This document shows, one piece after another, positions 6,895-7,957 of a stretch of DNA of 7,957 bases. Each line of letters starts with the position of its first letter. Position 1 is the first letter of the stretch. Position numbers and translations under genes: made by a program. The stretch comes from Neptuniibacter sp. (GTDB lineage: Bacteria; Pseudomonadota; Gammaproteobacteria; Pseudomonadales; Balneatricaceae). The DNA is taken from the NCBI GenBank assembly GCA_030149405.1, contig JASBRM010000129.1:1-7957 (forward strand), read 5' to 3'. Under the pieces are notes generated by a model. The model was not told where the DNA came from. It made no database searches and worked only from the letters and a program-made list of their open reading frames with translations.

Positions 6895-7011
6895 AACGGG
6901 CGTGCGCATTTTTCGCCACAGAGAAAAGCCAAAAGATCTGTGATCGATTGAATATAAATAGCTTTTAGACAGCACCGCCATTTTCCTCCAATAAAAACGA
7001 GCATGCGCGTT
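6895..7011. repeat. 117-bp segment with imperfect 19-bp terminal inverted repeats
   Basis: The left end AACGGGCGTGCGCATTTTT (6895-6913) matches the reverse complement of the right end (6993-7011, AACGCGCATGCTCGTTTTT) at 15 of 19 positions. The interior is AT-rich and contains the CACAGA/TCTGTG pair. There is no reading frame inside. No clear target-site duplication is visible at the flanks. The size and ends could suit a MITE-like element, a long attC-type site or a regulatory dyad. Confidence 0.4.
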
Positions 7012-7129
7012 TTGATAAGTGACTGTGCTCATATATCTACACAGCTAAATCCCTATTAGCCAAATATGAAATCTATTTATAAAAATTGCAAGGGTAAAAA
7101 CGAGCCAGTTCCAGAAGAGAAACGAGCCA
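6992..7129 (+). repeat. Short direct repeats AAACGAGC (three copies)
   Basis: AAACGAGC occurs at 6995-7002, 7098-7105 and 7120-7127. The first two share the 11-mer TAAAAACGAGC (6992-7002 and 7095-7105). The last two share AAACGAGCCA with starts 22 bp apart, about two helical turns. The first copy is also part of the right inverted repeat of the 117-bp segment. The function is unknown. Confidence 0.4.
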
Positions 7130-7220
7130 TAAGATTGGGCTGATGCAAATAGACGGGAAGCTTAAACCCGATAGAAAAAACCGTAACTTAAGCTCCTTAT
7201 TGGGTACGTTCTTGAGTACT

Positions 7221-7957
7221 TTATTTACTCAACAAGAAAACTGATTTTTCTTCACCGGTAATCGCATCAATCGGTTCTGATTCATCTTTCAGCATCACGC
7301 CGGACTGATTGATTTTGATGGATTCATCGATCAGCCAGATCAGCTTATCAGCCGCTTCCTGAAACGATAAACCCGCGGGTCTGATATTCGAGATGCAGTT
7401 ACGGGCAGAGTCCTGTAGCCCAAGTGCAGGCTTGAATGTGTAATAGATGCCCAGACTGTCTGGAGAGCTGAGTCCAGGGCGTTCTCCAACCATTAGAATT
7501 AAGAGGTCTACCCCCAGGATCTCGCCGATCTCATCACCAATCGCGACACGGCCCTGTTGCACAATACAGATGGGGGCCAGCGAATAACCTTTTTCTTCCA
7601 TCAGGTTGCAGAGCGTTTCTGTCATTGCTCCGGCGTGCGCTTGTACGGCGGTGGAAGACAAACCGTCCACAATAACGATGGCGGCTTTAAACTTGTCTGT
7701 CTGTGATTCGCAGTAGTTATTGAGGCTGTTAACAGAGCTATCGGACAAACTGCGACCGTAATCCGGGCGTTGCAGATAGGTTGCGCGATCCACTGCCCGG
7801 CTTTCTAAAATCAGATGGCCGTATTTTGAGGGCAGCCCATCCAAAAGCTTTTCCATATCCAGCGGGATGTGAACCGCATCCCGAGCGTTGGCGTGGTCCA
7901 TTTGAAATTCGAGTAAACGTTTGGTGGGGATTGCACTGCCTGCACGACCCAGACCTA
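7221..7957 (-). CDS. eutC: Ethanolamine ammonia-lyase small subunit EutC (5' partial)
   Basis: EutC is the small subunit of the adenosylcobalamin-dependent ethanolamine ammonia-lyase, which works with EutB to convert ethanolamine to acetaldehyde and ammonia. The frame is open to the window edge. The ATG at 7901 is internal, because the 18 residues before it (GLGRAGSAIPTKRLLEFQ) match the conserved EutC segment just ahead of DHANARDAVH. The 244 visible residues are most of the usual 260-300. Further landmarks are IVIVDGLSSTAVQAHA, VQQGRVAIGDEIGE, LLILMVGERPGLSSPDSLG and the C-terminal ARNCISNIRPAGLSFQEAA. The N-terminus and eutB should lie beyond the right edge. Without shell genes in view, it cannot be said whether a microcompartment is involved. 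Confidence 0.97.
   Translation of the reverse strand, partial: GLGRAGSAIPTKRLLEFQMDHANARDAVHIPLDMEKLLDGLPSKYGHLILESRAVDRATYLQRPDYGRSLSDSSVNSLNNYCESQTDKFKAAIVIVDGLSSTAVQAHAGAMTETLCNLMEEKGYSLAPICIVQQGRVAIGDEIGEILGVDLLILMVGERPGLSSPDSLGIYYTFKPALGLQDSARNCISNIRPAGLSFQEAADKLIWLIDESIKINQSGVMLKDESEPIDAITGEEKSVFLLSK

Larger units (their letters stand above)
6865..7220. other. 356-bp AT-rich non-coding region between HEPN gene and eutC
   Basis: I find no convincing gene here on either strand. It holds the HEPN upstream region (an AT-rich stretch with TAATAT near 6880 as a weak -10 candidate on the minus strand), a 117-bp inverted-repeat-bounded segment (6895-7011), a CACAGA/TCTGTG inverted repeat (6917-6942), three AAACGAGC copies (6995, 7098, 7120) and an AGCTTAA/TTAAGCT inverted repeat (7159-7194) with a 22-nt loop. 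The last, plus TTGAGTA/TACTCAA at 7212-7232 across the eutC stop, may help end eutC transcription. Neither has a proper T run on the minus strand. Confidence 0.6.

Noticed and set aside
7066..7143. Twenty-five-residue plus-strand frame in the eutC-HEPN gap
   Set aside because: No Shine-Dalgarno sequence, no recognisable motif, and it runs through the AAACGAGC repeats.
4900..7220. CRISPR array, tRNA/rRNA gene or insertion sequence
   Set aside because: No regularly spaced repeats, no cloverleaf or rRNA-like sequence, and no transposase frame were seen in the gaps.

Overview
This 8 kb window looks like the chromosome of a marine-type gammaproteobacterium, possibly Oceanospirillales-like. That guess rests on the style of the proteins and the moderate base composition, not on a species marker. 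Two stretches of ordinary metabolism flank a compact accessory block.

Left part (1-4366) is a one-carbon/formaldehyde region. It opens with the C-terminal half of an FdhF/YdeP-type molybdopterin oxidoreductase, cut by the window edge. Its stop codon overlaps the stop of a convergent LysR-family regulator by 8 bp. That regulator is divergent from frmA, the glutathione-dependent formaldehyde dehydrogenase, and frmB, S-formylglutathione hydrolase, follows on the same strand. Together frmA and frmB convert S-(hydroxymethyl)glutathione to formate and free glutathione. A T-N11-A dyad in the divergent promoter, about 63 bp upstream of the predicted frmA transcription start, is a good candidate operator for the LysR protein. 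A hairpin lies between frmA and frmB, and a strong intrinsic terminator closes the unit.

Middle part (4388-6864) holds five genes, all on the minus strand: a YefM-YoeB toxin-antitoxin pair with its own promoter and TGTACA boxes, a class I SAM-dependent methyltransferase, a single-domain GIY-YIG nuclease-like protein, and a HEPN-fold protein with an R-x4-H motif. No integrase or transposase is visible. The content and uniform orientation resemble cassette or defence-type cargo. The gene borders carry inverted-repeat structures, one of which resembles a degenerate integron attC site. A further 356 bp (6865-7220) has no gene, but holds a 117-bp segment bounded by imperfect 19-bp inverted repeats and a short direct repeat.

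Right part (7221-7957) is the C-terminal portion of eutC, the small subunit of B12-dependent ethanolamine ammonia-lyase, on the minus strand and cut by the window edge. The accessory block therefore sits between frmB and the end of the eut locus. The most interesting leads are the orphan HEPN/GIY-YIG pair, the attC-like and MITE-like spacers around it, and the unusually spaced YefM operator boxes.
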